Shown one piece after another: positions 1 to 7,177 of a DNA stretch of 64,000 bases. Under the pieces are notes generated by a model. That model made no database searches, was not told the DNA's origin, and worked only from the letters and a program-made list of their open reading frames with translations. The translations under genes were made by a program, and so were the position numbers. Position 1 is the stretch's first letter. Every line of letters starts with the position of its first letter. Origin of the DNA: a virus; IMG/VR virus record IMGVR_UViG_3300030430_004661, positions 1 through 64,000 of that record; one strand, given 5' to 3'.

Positions 1-209
1 TGGCTATAGCCATACCATACATAAAGGACATGGTTGACAGTAGCAACGAAAATAAAAGCGAAAATGTAAAAGCCATCGACAAAATCCTTCAAGATGCCGG
101 CATGCCTGAACTCGGATCAGGCGCATATAAACAAAAGCCCGAAAAATCTCTCGAAAATGCACGCAAGCGCTTGCAAGCCATGAAAGCAGCTCGCAAAGAA
201 GAAGTATAA
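1..209 (+). CDS. C-terminal end of an unrecognised protein (5' truncated by window edge)
   Basis: Open from the window edge in the frame starting at base 3 and closing with TAA at 207-209. About 68 residues are visible, beginning AIAIPYIKDMVD and ending MKAARKEEV. The tail is charged and helical, with two short Lys/Arg/Glu-rich segments and no cysteine or membrane segment. I do not recognise a family. It runs in the same direction as everything downstream and is followed by 75 bases that carry a promoter-like motif and a hairpin, so it is probably the last gene of the preceding transcription unit. The reading frame is well supported; the function is unknown. Confidence 0.6.
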   Translation, partial: AIAIPYIKDMVDSSNENKSENVKAIDKILQDAGMPELGSGAYKQKPEKSLENARKRLQAMKAARKEEV

Positions 210-245
210 AAATAATCGTCGTAAATAAACGATTTAACGTCATAG

Positions 246-253
246 TTATTTAT
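246..253 (+). promoter_or_regulatory. Candidate late-promoter motif TTATTTAT upstream of 285
   Basis: A variant of the CTATTTAT motif that recurs just upstream of 1875, 11751, 31136 and 40042. It lies 31 bases before the ATG at 285. There is no sigma-70 -35 box at the expected distance. Promoter function is inferred from recurrence only, and this copy has T in place of the first C. Confidence 0.3.
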
Positions 254-255
254 AG

Positions 256-270
256 AGGGGTATTACCCCT
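256..270 (+). promoter_or_regulatory. Small GC-rich hairpin next to the ribosome binding site of 285
   Basis: AGGGG (256-260) and CCCCT (266-270) form a 5-bp stem with loop TATTA, extendable to 7 bp with a single-base centre. It is followed directly by the Shine-Dalgarno GGGAGG (272-277). CCCCT could alternatively pair with the AGGG of that Shine-Dalgarno, so translation control is possible. No T-run follows, so it is not a standard terminator. Confidence 0.35.
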
Positions 271-284
271 AGGGAGGATTATGA

Positions 285-848
285 ATGTTATTTTTATCGT
301 TATTATGGGGGTGTTTCAACCTAGGATTGGATGATTCCGGCCCTGTTGAAAAAGGCTTAAAACCAATTCCAGAACCAAGTCCGATTCATTGGGAGGCCTG
401 CTCCTATCAACTTGGCGATCACGTATGTGATTTTACCTATGCAAATGCAGAGAACACCACGACAAATCTGTACGATCACTACGGAGAAATTATTGTGATC
501 GATTACTTTACTGAGTGGTGTCCTTATTGTCGGCAAGCAGCCGAAAAGGTCGATTACTATATTGACGAGGACGTAACTTTATTTTCTGTCATGGTTCAAA
601 ATCAATGGGGCAACACTCCAAGGGTCGAAGACGTCGAACGTTGGACATCTGCTTACGCACTAGATCCAAACTACGTTCTTGCCGCTGGGGATTACATCAA
701 AGACCCCAACGGAGAGTGGGGTCCGGATATTCAAGCATACCCAAGTTTTATCATTATTGATAGGGACATGATTATACGAGAAAAGGTTATGGGTTGGTCT
801 TTGGAATTAATGCAAGATCTTATCGGCGATATAAAATCTGAAGAGTAG
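285..848 (+). CDS. Thioredoxin-fold (TlpA/thioredoxin-like) lipoprotein
   Basis: 187 residues. A short hydrophobic N-terminus ends in LLWGC, a lipobox with Cys10 as the likely lipidated residue. The body has a redox motif WCPYC (Cys79 and Cys82) followed by an amphipathic helix. About 70 residues on, the sequence AYPSFIIID supplies the expected cis-proline (Pro153). This is the standard order of a thioredoxin fold acting on disulfides outside the cytoplasm. The start at 285 is set by GGGAGG seven bases upstream; an ATG at 281 is in another frame. The next gene encodes a second lipoprotein, so the two probably act together at the host envelope. Finding such a protein in a phage structural neighbourhood is unusual. 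The fold is confident; the substrate is unknown. Confidence 0.75.
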   Translation: MLFLSLLWGCFNLGLDDSGPVEKGLKPIPEPSPIHWEACSYQLGDHVCDFTYANAENTTTNLYDHYGEIIVIDYFTEWCPYCRQAAEKVDYYIDEDVTLFSVMVQNQWGNTPRVEDVERWTSAYALDPNYVLAAGDYIKDPNGEWGPDIQAYPSFIIIDRDMIIREKVMGWSLELMQDLIGDIKSEE

Positions 849-870
849 TTATTAGTGGAGGGTTTGATGG

Positions 871-1845
871 ATGTTCATTATTTTATTTTTTTGGGGGTGT
901 CTTTCTGATCATGCCCTTACTCACGAGGTGATCAAGGAAGTTCCGGTTTACATTACTGATACTGCTTACGTAGAGGTCGAAGTAGAGGTGGAAGTAGAAG
1001 TCGAAGTTGAAGTAGAGGTGCCTGTCCCTGAACAATATCCACTTTGGGTCCAAGCGGTTCTGCAACCAAAACTCGCGAATGGGATTGACATCCTTTGGGT
1101 GGTTGACCCTTCTGGGTCGATGAACAATGACATGCCGCGTGTTGCTGATGGTGTTGCGCAAATGATGAACGCTCTTCCCACAAACGTATTTTGGCGCTTG
1201 GAAATTCTTTCAACTGACTATGTTAGGGCGTTACAAATGGCATCTTTTCCCTTATTACCGGGTGACTCTGACCTTGATGCGCAAAACCAATTAAGCAATA
1301 ATGTTTCGGGTCATCGTGAGGGTGGACTTGAAGCTGTTAAATTTTTTATGACGCAAAACATTGATGCCTATCAATGGTTACGAAGTGATGCCGCGCTGTT
1401 GATTGTGTTTGTTTCGGACGAAGATGATCGAAGTATTGGATTTGATGGTCAAGCGTTTATCGACTGGGTTCGTTTAGCAAGAGAAACAGTCTATGTTACG
1501 GCAATCGTAAATCAAGATAATTCTATAAGTGAGTGTCCAAATACTTTTAGTTCTACTATGGACGTTGGTCGTGAATACATGGATGTTGCAAATTTTTTTG
1601 GCGGCGTAGTTATCGACATATGCTCGGACGATTGGACGCAAGGTGTGGCGCAAGCATCAAGCCAGCTCCAGCTAGTTGAAGAAATTAAACTTGAGCACGT
1701 CCCTGTCTCGGACCAACACATCGAAGTATTTGTTGACGGAGCAGTATGGCCTGATTGGACATTTGATGCCACGACAAACATCGTAACATTTACCGTTATA
1801 CCACCAGAAGAATCTCTTATCGAAGTTGTGTACAATTACCTGTAG
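871..1845 (+). CDS. VWA-domain lipoprotein with (Val-Glu) repeat stalk
   Basis: 324 residues. The N-terminus is hydrophobic and ends FFWGC, again a lipobox (Cys10). Residues 34-50 are an uninterrupted Val-Glu dipeptide repeat, then a Pro-rich linker. A von Willebrand factor A domain follows: ILWVVDPSGSM carries the MIDAS D-x-S-x-S (Asp79, Ser81, Ser83), and FVSDEDD near residue 180 supplies the later acidic metal ligand. The C-terminal 60 residues are a small beta-rich domain (VFVDG, DWTFDA). This layout of lipobox, spacer, DxSGSM VWA and short beta domain is frequent in secreted lipoproteins of Myxococcota and Bdellovibrionota-like bacteria, from general knowledge. It likely binds protein or glycan through a divalent metal at the outer face of the envelope. 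Roles such as superinfection exclusion are inference. Confidence 0.75.
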   Translation: MFIILFFWGCLSDHALTHEVIKEVPVYITDTAYVEVEVEVEVEVEVEVEVPVPEQYPLWVQAVLQPKLANGIDILWVVDPSGSMNNDMPRVADGVAQMMNALPTNVFWRLEILSTDYVRALQMASFPLLPGDSDLDAQNQLSNNVSGHREGGLEAVKFFMTQNIDAYQWLRSDAALLIVFVSDEDDRSIGFDGQAFIDWVRLARETVYVTAIVNQDNSISECPNTFSSTMDVGREYMDVANFFGGVVIDICSDDWTQGVAQASSQLQLVEEIKLEHVPVSDQHIEVFVDGAVWPDWTFDATTNIVTFTVIPPEESLIEVVYNYL

Positions 1846-1869
1846 AATATACTATTTATTGCAGGTGAT
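1835..1869 (+). promoter_or_regulatory. Hairpin with CTATTTAT motif in its loop, covering the Shine-Dalgarno of 1875
   Basis: ATTACCTGTA (1835-1844) pairs with TGCAGGTGAT (1860-1869): 10 bp including two G-U pairs. The 15-base loop contains CTATTTAT at 1852-1859. The 5' arm includes most of the upstream stop codon. The 3' arm contains the likely Shine-Dalgarno AGGTG (1863-1867) for the ATG at 1875. Read-through RNA could therefore hide the ribosome site, while RNA started at a promoter in the loop would not contain the 5' arm. The geometry is seen; the function is inferred. Confidence 0.4.
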
Positions 1870-1874
1870 AAATC

Positions 1875-3875
1875 ATGAAAATAAAAATTATCAAAGAATC
1901 TAATGGTGCTTTTGACGCTGCTATGCAGCACATACACAGCGATCCCGGAATTACTGATCCTGATGTTGCCACAGCACCGATGACCAGTCAACAACAAAAC
2001 CAACAACCTTCTTGGGCAGCTGGATACAAGCACAAGCTGGGACAAAAAACCGATGGACAAATTGCAAGAGAAAAAGCCGAGGAACTGGGGTATACAATTG
2101 TTAAACCTTTGGGTCAAGGTTTTTTTGGCAAAGTCTACTTGGTTAAAAAAGACAACGTAGAGTATGCATTTAAAATGGTAAAAAAATCACCTATAAGAGA
2201 AGTTGAAAACTATAAAACAGTTTCTGAGGCGAGAAAACAGAGCGCCATTGTTGCCAAACATTTTCCAGAGGTTTTCTATGCCGAAGTAGACAAAGATGAT
2301 CGGGGTTACATAATTATGGAATTGTTAACCGACAAAGGCCCCAAGTCCCTTATTATACCAGAATTGGTTGGAGATGGCGAAATGCTAGTGCCTATAAACA
2401 GGGACAATCCGTATAAAAACCTTAAAAATAGAATGTACATGTATCTAACAAATGAAAACATTCGAGAGGGTGTTTTATTTGGAATGTTTAGTTTATTTAT
2501 GGCACCTCCTCACATTAAAATACCAATAGAAAAAGCACTGAAGTATAGATTTGGTAAAGATTTTGGCGTTGAGTATCTAAAAACAAAATCAATAGCAGGA
2601 GATCAAAAACTAATAGATGACTTAGAGAGGAGAGCTAGAAAGGTAATCTCACCGGATGAAGAGGAATTTATTTTTGATAGAAGCGGGGCCCTGAAGGATG
2701 AATTTGTAATCAACCCCGGTGCTCTTACATTTTTAATTATAGCACTAGAAACCGTCAGAGATGCAGACCCATTTAAGGGCACTCCCCAGAGTTGGTACAC
2801 CAGAACGCAAACTGCCGCTGTTGTAGAATTTATGACCTTCTACAGACAAGGGGCGCCTGTTCCTTTTAATTATGGTGACATGGGAACCAAGGGCGGAGCA
2901 CCGGAACAAGTTGCCAGCGTCTATAAAGACGCCATGTCAATCAGAGAAGCAATGAAAGAATTAGCAAATATTACTGGTCTTTTTGCAAAAGATGTACATG
3001 GTGGTAATATTATGATAAGACCAAGCACGCAAGACTTTGTGGTTGTTGACCTTGGATTATTTAAGCCTCGACCAAAACAAGGATATTACGAAGGTAAACG
3101 TTGGTCTAAGAAACAACGAAACAAAAGAAAAAAAGGATGTGCAAACCCGAAAGGCTTCACAATGAAACAATTTTGTAAAAACCAGAGAACAAAATCTAAA
3201 AAAGGTGAAAGAACAAATGAAGGAATTGAGCGTAACATAGTGACTGTAAGAATTACTAAGGACCTTGACGAACGTAGAAAAAAACGTAACAAAGGTGGCA
3301 AATGTCAAAAAGGCTATAAAACACATCCGACTCGCAAAACAAAAAAAATGTTTGGTAGAAGGTACCGCAACTGTGTTAAAGCAGAAGGTCAAATAGATGA
3401 AAGAGAATTGACTCCCGCTGAATATGAAAAGAAAAAAGAAATAGCAAAGGGTATAAAAAAAAGTAACCCATCAATGCCAGATGACAAAAGATATGCAACA
3501 GCAACAAAATTAGCAAAACAACAAGATCTTGATGAACGTAAAAAAAAGCGAGATCCCAAAAAGGGAACCGGTAAAAAACCAAAAGGCTCTGGTAGAAGAT
3601 TATATACGGACGAAGATCCAAGTGATACAGTGTCCGTAAGTTTTAAGTCTGTTTCGGCAATAAAGAAAACTTTAGCCAAACCTTCTTTCAAATCTAAGAG
3701 TCATAAACGACAGTCGCAAATAATTAATTTGATACACCAAAGATCCAGAGCAGCTTACAGAAATGCAAAAGACCCAAAGGTAAAAGCAAGATTAAAAAAG
3801 GCATTTAACTATGCCAAGAAGCGTAAAGAGGCTTCTAAAAAGAAAACTATTCGTATGAGGAAAAAGAAAAAATGA
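1875..3875 (+). CDS. Protein kinase-like protein with C-terminal basic modules (possible capsid cargo)
   Basis: 666 residues. Residues about 75-395 match a protein-kinase fold: glycine loop LGQGFFGKVY (79-88), Lys100 in AFKMV, hinge-like YIIMELL (145-151), catalytic loop KDVHGGN (Asp373 to Asn378) and DLG (392-394) in the place of DFG. Residues 400-666 are a chain of Lys/Arg-rich modules: KKGCANPKGF with paired cysteines, GKCQKGYKTH ending RRYRNC, a segment with NPSMPDDKRYATA, and GTGKKPKGSGRRLYTDEDP. The last recalls a domain (DUF5824, from memory) shared by marine phages and giant viruses. Modules begin after L-x-E or I-x-E at 464-466, 507-509 and 552-554, which fits T4-type prohead protease sites. 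The next gene overlaps by ATGA. Kinase residues look intact, so activity is plausible; targets are unknown. Confidence 0.7.
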   Translation: MKIKIIKESNGAFDAAMQHIHSDPGITDPDVATAPMTSQQQNQQPSWAAGYKHKLGQKTDGQIAREKAEELGYTIVKPLGQGFFGKVYLVKKDNVEYAFKMVKKSPIREVENYKTVSEARKQSAIVAKHFPEVFYAEVDKDDRGYIIMELLTDKGPKSLIIPELVGDGEMLVPINRDNPYKNLKNRMYMYLTNENIREGVLFGMFSLFMAPPHIKIPIEKALKYRFGKDFGVEYLKTKSIAGDQKLIDDLERRARKVISPDEEEFIFDRSGALKDEFVINPGALTFLIIALETVRDADPFKGTPQSWYTRTQTAAVVEFMTFYRQGAPVPFNYGDMGTKGGAPEQVASVYKDAMSIREAMKELANITGLFAKDVHGGNIMIRPSTQDFVVVDLGLFKPRPKQGYYEGKRWSKKQRNKRKKGCANPKGFTMKQFCKNQRTKSKKGERTNEGIERNIVTVRITKDLDERRKKRNKGGKCQKGYKTHPTRKTKKMFGRRYRNCVKAEGQIDERELTPAEYEKKKEIAKGIKKSNPSMPDDKRYATATKLAKQQDLDERKKKRDPKKGTGKKPKGSGRRLYTDEDPSDTVSVSFKSVSAIKKTLAKPSFKSKSHKRQSQIINLIHQRSRAAYRNAKDPKVKARLKKAFNYAKKRKEASKKKTIRMRKKKK

Positions 3876-4456
3876 ACGAAGAAGAGCTAGAAGAGAAAAA
3901 GAAGCGTCGTAAAAAACGTAAGAAAAAGCGTAAAGTCAAAAAGAAAAAAGGCAAACGTGACGCATGCTATTACAAAGTCAAAGCAAGATATAGTGTGTGG
4001 CCGTCTGCTTATGCTTCTGGTGCTCTCGTAAAATGTCGAAGAGTAGGTGCCAAGAATTGGGGTAACAAATCAAAAAAGAATGAGTCTTTAAATGAAGAGT
4101 TTAAGCCTCACATGATGTATGATCCAAAGACTGGTAAATCAGAAAAAGCAAATAAAAAAGAAGATCACGAAAGATTGGCTAAGCAAGGCTATACCCATGT
4201 TGATCCTCAAGAGCTAGAAAAAGTACTACGAGATGAGGGTGGAGCATCAGGTATGGACCCCTTTGTTAAGGCTGTTGGTAAAGGCATGGAAGATGAAATA
4301 GAAGATACTCTTGATGATATGCCAAACGTCGGACAACATACGGACAAAGACTACATCTTAGATGATGGAGAAGAAATAAACATACAAAAAGAACAAAAAT
4401 TGTTAACAAAAAAGATTAGAGTTAGAATCAAAAGAAAACTTGAGGAAGGAATATGA
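3872..4456 (+). CDS. Highly basic modular protein, possible internal head protein
   Basis: 194 residues, starting in an ATGA overlap with the kinase gene. MNEEELEE is followed by about 25 residues that are nearly all Lys or Arg. Next comes a module DACYYKVKARY...VWPSAYASGALVKCRR of a type I recall from many marine phage proteins of unknown function. LNE then precedes an acidic half (MMYDPKTGKSEK, EGGASGMDPFVKAVG, DILDDGEEI). The GGASGM segment resembles EGGAAGMEAL in the protein at 7800, so modules are shared between neighbours. The C-terminus KKIRVRIKRKLEE resembles the N-terminus of the kinase. The basic stretch suggests DNA or head-interior binding; no catalytic motif is visible. Confidence 0.6.
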   Translation: MNEEELEEKKKRRKKRKKKRKVKKKKGKRDACYYKVKARYSVWPSAYASGALVKCRRVGAKNWGNKSKKNESLNEEFKPHMMYDPKTGKSEKANKKEDHERLAKQGYTHVDPQELEKVLRDEGGASGMDPFVKAVGKGMEDEIEDTLDDMPNVGQHTDKDYILDDGEEINIQKEQKLLTKKIRVRIKRKLEEGI

Positions 4457-5403
4457 CCGGATCTATTATAGAGCAGGATGTTCTAAACGAAGAAAAAAAA
4501 GAAAAAAAGTGCAAGAGATGTGGCACTATGAACGCATGTGGTAATCAAAAATGCACCAACTGTGGTCATGACAAATTTGGTCCATGTAACGAATCAATCG
4601 ACGAAAAAAAGAAGCGTCGAAAGAAACGAAAAGTAAAGCGCAAGAAAAGAAAGGGCGGCAAACGCGATGGCAAAGGAGCCAGTAGTAAAGGCTATTCCCT
4701 TCGTGACTGGTTTAAAGGTGGGGGTTGGGTTCAGACTGGTGGAAAGTATGACGGTAAGCCTTGCGCAAAGCAACCCGGTCAAAAAACCAAACCTTATTGT
4801 AGAGATCCTGACGATAGAGCCAAGATGAGTAAGAAAGAAAGAGACAAAAGAGCTCGTAAAAAACGTAAAGAAGATCCAAATCCAAACCGAAGAGGTAAGG
4901 CCAAAAACGTAAGGCAGAAAAAGAGTAAAAGGAAAAATGAAAGTATGTTGACACCAGATTTTATGATGACATTAATTGAGCAGGAGTTAAACTCTATGCT
5001 TAATAGTGGAGAACTTTATGAACATTTTCTGATTGAAAACGGCAGTTATGAAGATGGATCTCCGCTAGAAGAGGATTTTGAATTTTTTGAAGTCCTGAGT
5101 GAGGATGAAATCGAAGAAGCAGTTTACAGAGGTAAAACTGTTAAACTAAATAAACCAACAAGAGGTGATGTAAAGAAATTTAAAGTCTACGTTAATTCTG
5201 GACGTAAAGACAAGAAAGGTCGAGTAATAGCCAAAAAAGTAAACTTTGGACACGGAGGTTCAAGTGCAAGAAAAAAAGGCGAAAAGACCATGAGAATCAG
5301 AAAAAATAATCCAAAAGCAAGGAGAAATTTTAGAAAAAGGCACAACTGTGCCAATCCGGGACCTAAAACCAAAGCTAGGTACTGGTCATGTAAAAAGTGG
5401 TAA
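4453..5403 (+). CDS. Zinc-ribbon and basic-module protein, possible internal head protein
   Basis: 316 residues, overlapping the previous gene by ATGA. A zinc-ribbon-like start (CKRCG, CTNCG, further Cys at 25-46) follows VLNEEK. IDE at 49-51 then precedes another run of Lys/Arg. A module SLRDWFKGGGWVQTGG...CAKQPG...KPYCRDPDDRAKMS resembles a family I recall as DUF5872. A middle acidic helical part contains the segment ELNSMLNSGELYEHF. The C-terminus is a third recurrent phage module, RHNCANPGPKTKARYWSCKKW-like, with conserved Cys and Trp. These modules occur singly or fused in marine phage genomes and none has a known function. Together with the two upstream genes it forms a tight three-gene set. 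Confidence 0.6.
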   Translation: MTGSIIEQDVLNEEKKEKKCKRCGTMNACGNQKCTNCGHDKFGPCNESIDEKKKRRKKRKVKRKKRKGGKRDGKGASSKGYSLRDWFKGGGWVQTGGKYDGKPCAKQPGQKTKPYCRDPDDRAKMSKKERDKRARKKRKEDPNPNRRGKAKNVRQKKSKRKNESMLTPDFMMTLIEQELNSMLNSGELYEHFLIENGSYEDGSPLEEDFEFFEVLSEDEIEEAVYRGKTVKLNKPTRGDVKKFKVYVNSGRKDKKGRVIAKKVNFGHGGSSARKKGEKTMRIRKNNPKARRNFRKRHNCANPGPKTKARYWSCKKW

Positions 5404-5419
5404 GGAGGTATCATGACAA

Positions 5420-5662
5420 ATGGAAATTTTATTGGAATCTTTGGCTCAATATGGGCCTTTGGGCCTGTGGACTGCTTCGCTTCTGTATGCGAACTATCAA
5501 ACTAGAAAGGAAGCTAAAGAAGAGGAACGTATACTACAGGATAAAATCATAGATAAACTAGATAAGCAAAATACTATGTTAGAAAAAACACTTGATAAGC
5601 TGGATCTAGGTTTAGATAAGATGAAAGAACAGAGAATAAGAGAGCTAAACACTAGAACTTAA
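5420..5662 (+). CDS. BhlA/holin-like small protein with one membrane segment and coiled coil
   Basis: 80 residues. The N-terminal 25 residues (LAQYGPLGLWTASLLYANYQ) are hydrophobic and can span a membrane once. From residue 30 the protein is a charged helix with heptad-like Leu/Ile spacing (IIDKLDKQ, LEKTLDKLDLGLDKMK), expected to form a coiled coil. This layout matches BhlA-type holin-like proteins. A strong AAGGAGG (5402-5408) lies 11 bases upstream. The in-frame TGA at 5414 excludes an earlier start. A lysis or membrane-anchoring role is likely but unproven, and no endolysin gene lies beside it. Confidence 0.55.
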   Translation: MEILLESLAQYGPLGLWTASLLYANYQTRKEAKEEERILQDKIIDKLDKQNTMLEKTLDKLDLGLDKMKEQRIRELNTRT

Positions 5663-5713
5663 TAGTTTATGAGTTATAATATAATAAAAAAGAAAATTAA
5701 TAAAAGAAAAAGC

Positions 5714-5742
5714 TTGACATGTTACCCTCCAGATGTTATAAT
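5714..5742 (+). promoter_or_regulatory. Sigma-70-type promoter for the 5804 unit
   Basis: TTGACA (5714-5719), a 17-base spacer and TATAAT (5737-5742), preceded by TGT as in an extended -10. Both hexamers match the bacterial consensus exactly. The gap 5663-5803 is the longest in the window; the rest of it is A/T-rich with no further gene. ATGTTATA (5733-5740) is repeated inverted as TATAACAT (5783-5790). Confidence 0.8.
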
Positions 5743-5803
5743 TAAGTTGTAAGTAAAATGACAATTAACAACATACTAACAATATAACATATTTTGAGAG
5801 GAT

Positions 5804-7039
5804 ATGCAAGTGAAAGATAAAAAAAAGATTATAAGTTTTGACTTTGACAATACAGTAGCCATTACGTATGTCGAATTTGAAAAAGATTCAGATCCTGAGC
5901 CTGTATTTTTAGAGTACAATAACAAAATTGTGTCTCTTATGAAAGAGCATATTGATAATGGTGATGATGTTTACATCGTAACATCCAGATACCGACACCT
6001 AGAGCAGGAATACCCTGAGCAAGATGTACCTTATCACCTTAATAAGCTTGGTTTGACAGAATATTTCTGGCCCGACAGGGTATTTTACATGAATGGTGGT
6101 CTAAAAGATGAAAAATTAAGCGAGCTCAACGTTGATTTACACTATGATGACTCCATGGAAGAACTTTTAGCATGCAGATCAGCCGGTATACCATGTAAAA
6201 ACCCCTTAGACTTCTACAAAGATGCGAATGTAGTCGGTAAATCAGTAATATATGACGACTCAGATAAAATTTTGATCCTGAAAAGAGGTGATAAAGGCAC
6301 AAAATGGGACTTACCCGGTGGCCACATCAAAGAAATAGAACTTCAAAGAGGTCAATTCGGTCTCCAGAAGGGTTTAGAAAGGGAAGTTGCTGAAGAAACT
6401 GGTATAATTTTACCAAACGAAGAGTTTTACTACGACTTTAGTAATACTTTTGAGGACAAAACAAACCAAGTTCATATTTATTTAACAAAGATGGACACTG
6501 TTGAACCAGATGTTGACCTTGAAGTGCAAGAATTTAGAGAAAATATTGATTACAAGTGGGTACCAATAGACAAAATGGATCAATATATGGCCAATGGTAC
6601 CACACTTTTTGTTGAAGTTATGGAAAAATTAAGAAAAGATGGCAAAAAAATGACTAATGAAGGCAAATATCTTGCTGCGCAACACAAAAACTGGCGAAAA
6701 ATGAAGACTAAGTTGATTGGAACCGGTAAAAACAAGCATAAGGGCGGCGGAAAGGGTCACAAAGAGACAGATATGGGCCCATCTAAGAACGTTTTGGCGT
6801 TATATGAAGAAGATGATAAAAAAAAAGCAAAAATTAAGGTAAAAATCGTAAAAAAAGACGAAAATCTTGATGAAAAGAAGAAAAAACGTCGAAAAAAACG
6901 AAAAAAGAGCAAAAAATCAAGACATCAGCCCAAAGCTGGGCGCTCAAGTAAGTATTTTGGCTCAAGTTACTTTGATTATGGCCTATTTGACGGAGAATCG
7001 GGTGATTCTGGCGGTGGAGACGGCGGTGGAGGTGAATAA
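5804..7039 (+). CDS. HAD phosphatase-NUDIX hydrolase fusion with basic C-terminal module
   Basis: 411 residues. Residues 8-135 form a HAD-like domain: DFDNT (Asp13, Asp15), IVTSRYRHLE near 58-67 and YDDS near 114-117. Residues 143-270 are a NUDIX domain. WDLPGGHIKEIE gives the first half of the box and REVAEETGI (193-201) the second, but six extra residues lie between them compared with the usual Gx5Ex7REUxEExGU. The last 130 residues hold KNWRKMKTKLIGTGKNKHKGGGKG, then LDE (355-357) directly before a run of Lys/Arg, and a Gly/Ser/Tyr-rich end. Fusion suggests two-step processing of a phosphorylated nucleotide-like compound. The tail shares the junction pattern of the three preceding genes. 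It has its own sigma-70-type promoter, and RBS GAGAGG lies upstream. Confidence 0.75.
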   Translation: MQVKDKKKIISFDFDNTVAITYVEFEKDSDPEPVFLEYNNKIVSLMKEHIDNGDDVYIVTSRYRHLEQEYPEQDVPYHLNKLGLTEYFWPDRVFYMNGGLKDEKLSELNVDLHYDDSMEELLACRSAGIPCKNPLDFYKDANVVGKSVIYDDSDKILILKRGDKGTKWDLPGGHIKEIELQRGQFGLQKGLEREVAEETGIILPNEEFYYDFSNTFEDKTNQVHIYLTKMDTVEPDVDLEVQEFRENIDYKWVPIDKMDQYMANGTTLFVEVMEKLRKDGKKMTNEGKYLAAQHKNWRKMKTKLIGTGKNKHKGGGKGHKETDMGPSKNVLALYEEDDKKKAKIKVKIVKKDENLDEKKKKRRKKRKKSKKSRHQPKAGRSSKYFGSSYFDYGLFDGESGDSGGGDGGGGE

Positions 7040-7177
7040 ATGGATAATTTTGTTGAAAAATGCACTTATTTTGCTGTTTTATTCATATTTTTCATGATTT
7101 TTTGTTCGATTATTGGCTTTGAGAGCACAATCATAACAATTTTACTACTTATATTAGCAAACATGAGGTACAAATAA
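7040..7177 (+). CDS. Small two-helix membrane protein
   Basis: 45 residues, beginning MDNFVEKCTYFAVLF and ending ILANMRYK. Two hydrophobic stretches (about 9-25 and 29-41) can each cross a membrane, separated by GFES. The ATG follows the previous stop codon with no gap, GGAGG lies about 8 bases upstream inside the preceding Gly codons, and its TAA overlaps the next ATG (TAATG). This tight coupling makes it a real gene despite its size. The size and topology fit a holin, a lysis regulator or an immunity peptide; nothing decides between these. Confidence 0.65.
   Translation: MDNFVEKCTYFAVLFIFFMIFCSIIGFESTIITILLLILANMRYK

Noticed and set aside
210-232. AATCGT / ACGATT hairpin after the first partial gene as a terminator
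   Set aside because: Six A/T-rich base pairs with a nine-base loop and no following T-run; too weak to call.
953-1213. Overlapping minus-strand frames opposite the Val-Glu repeat
   Set aside because: Repetitive DNA keeps several frames open; the + strand VWA lipoprotein has a full domain and ribosome site.
5413-5499. ATG close to AAGGAGG giving a 28-codon frame
   Set aside because: Spacing is only four bases, the peptide has no recognisable feature, and it competes with the holin-like gene at 5420; kept only as a possible leader peptide, not called.
6867-7097. 76-codon + strand frame across the end of the HAD-NUDIX gene
   Set aside because: Out of frame with the strong fusion gene; the region after 7040 is better explained by the tightly coupled 45-residue membrane protein.
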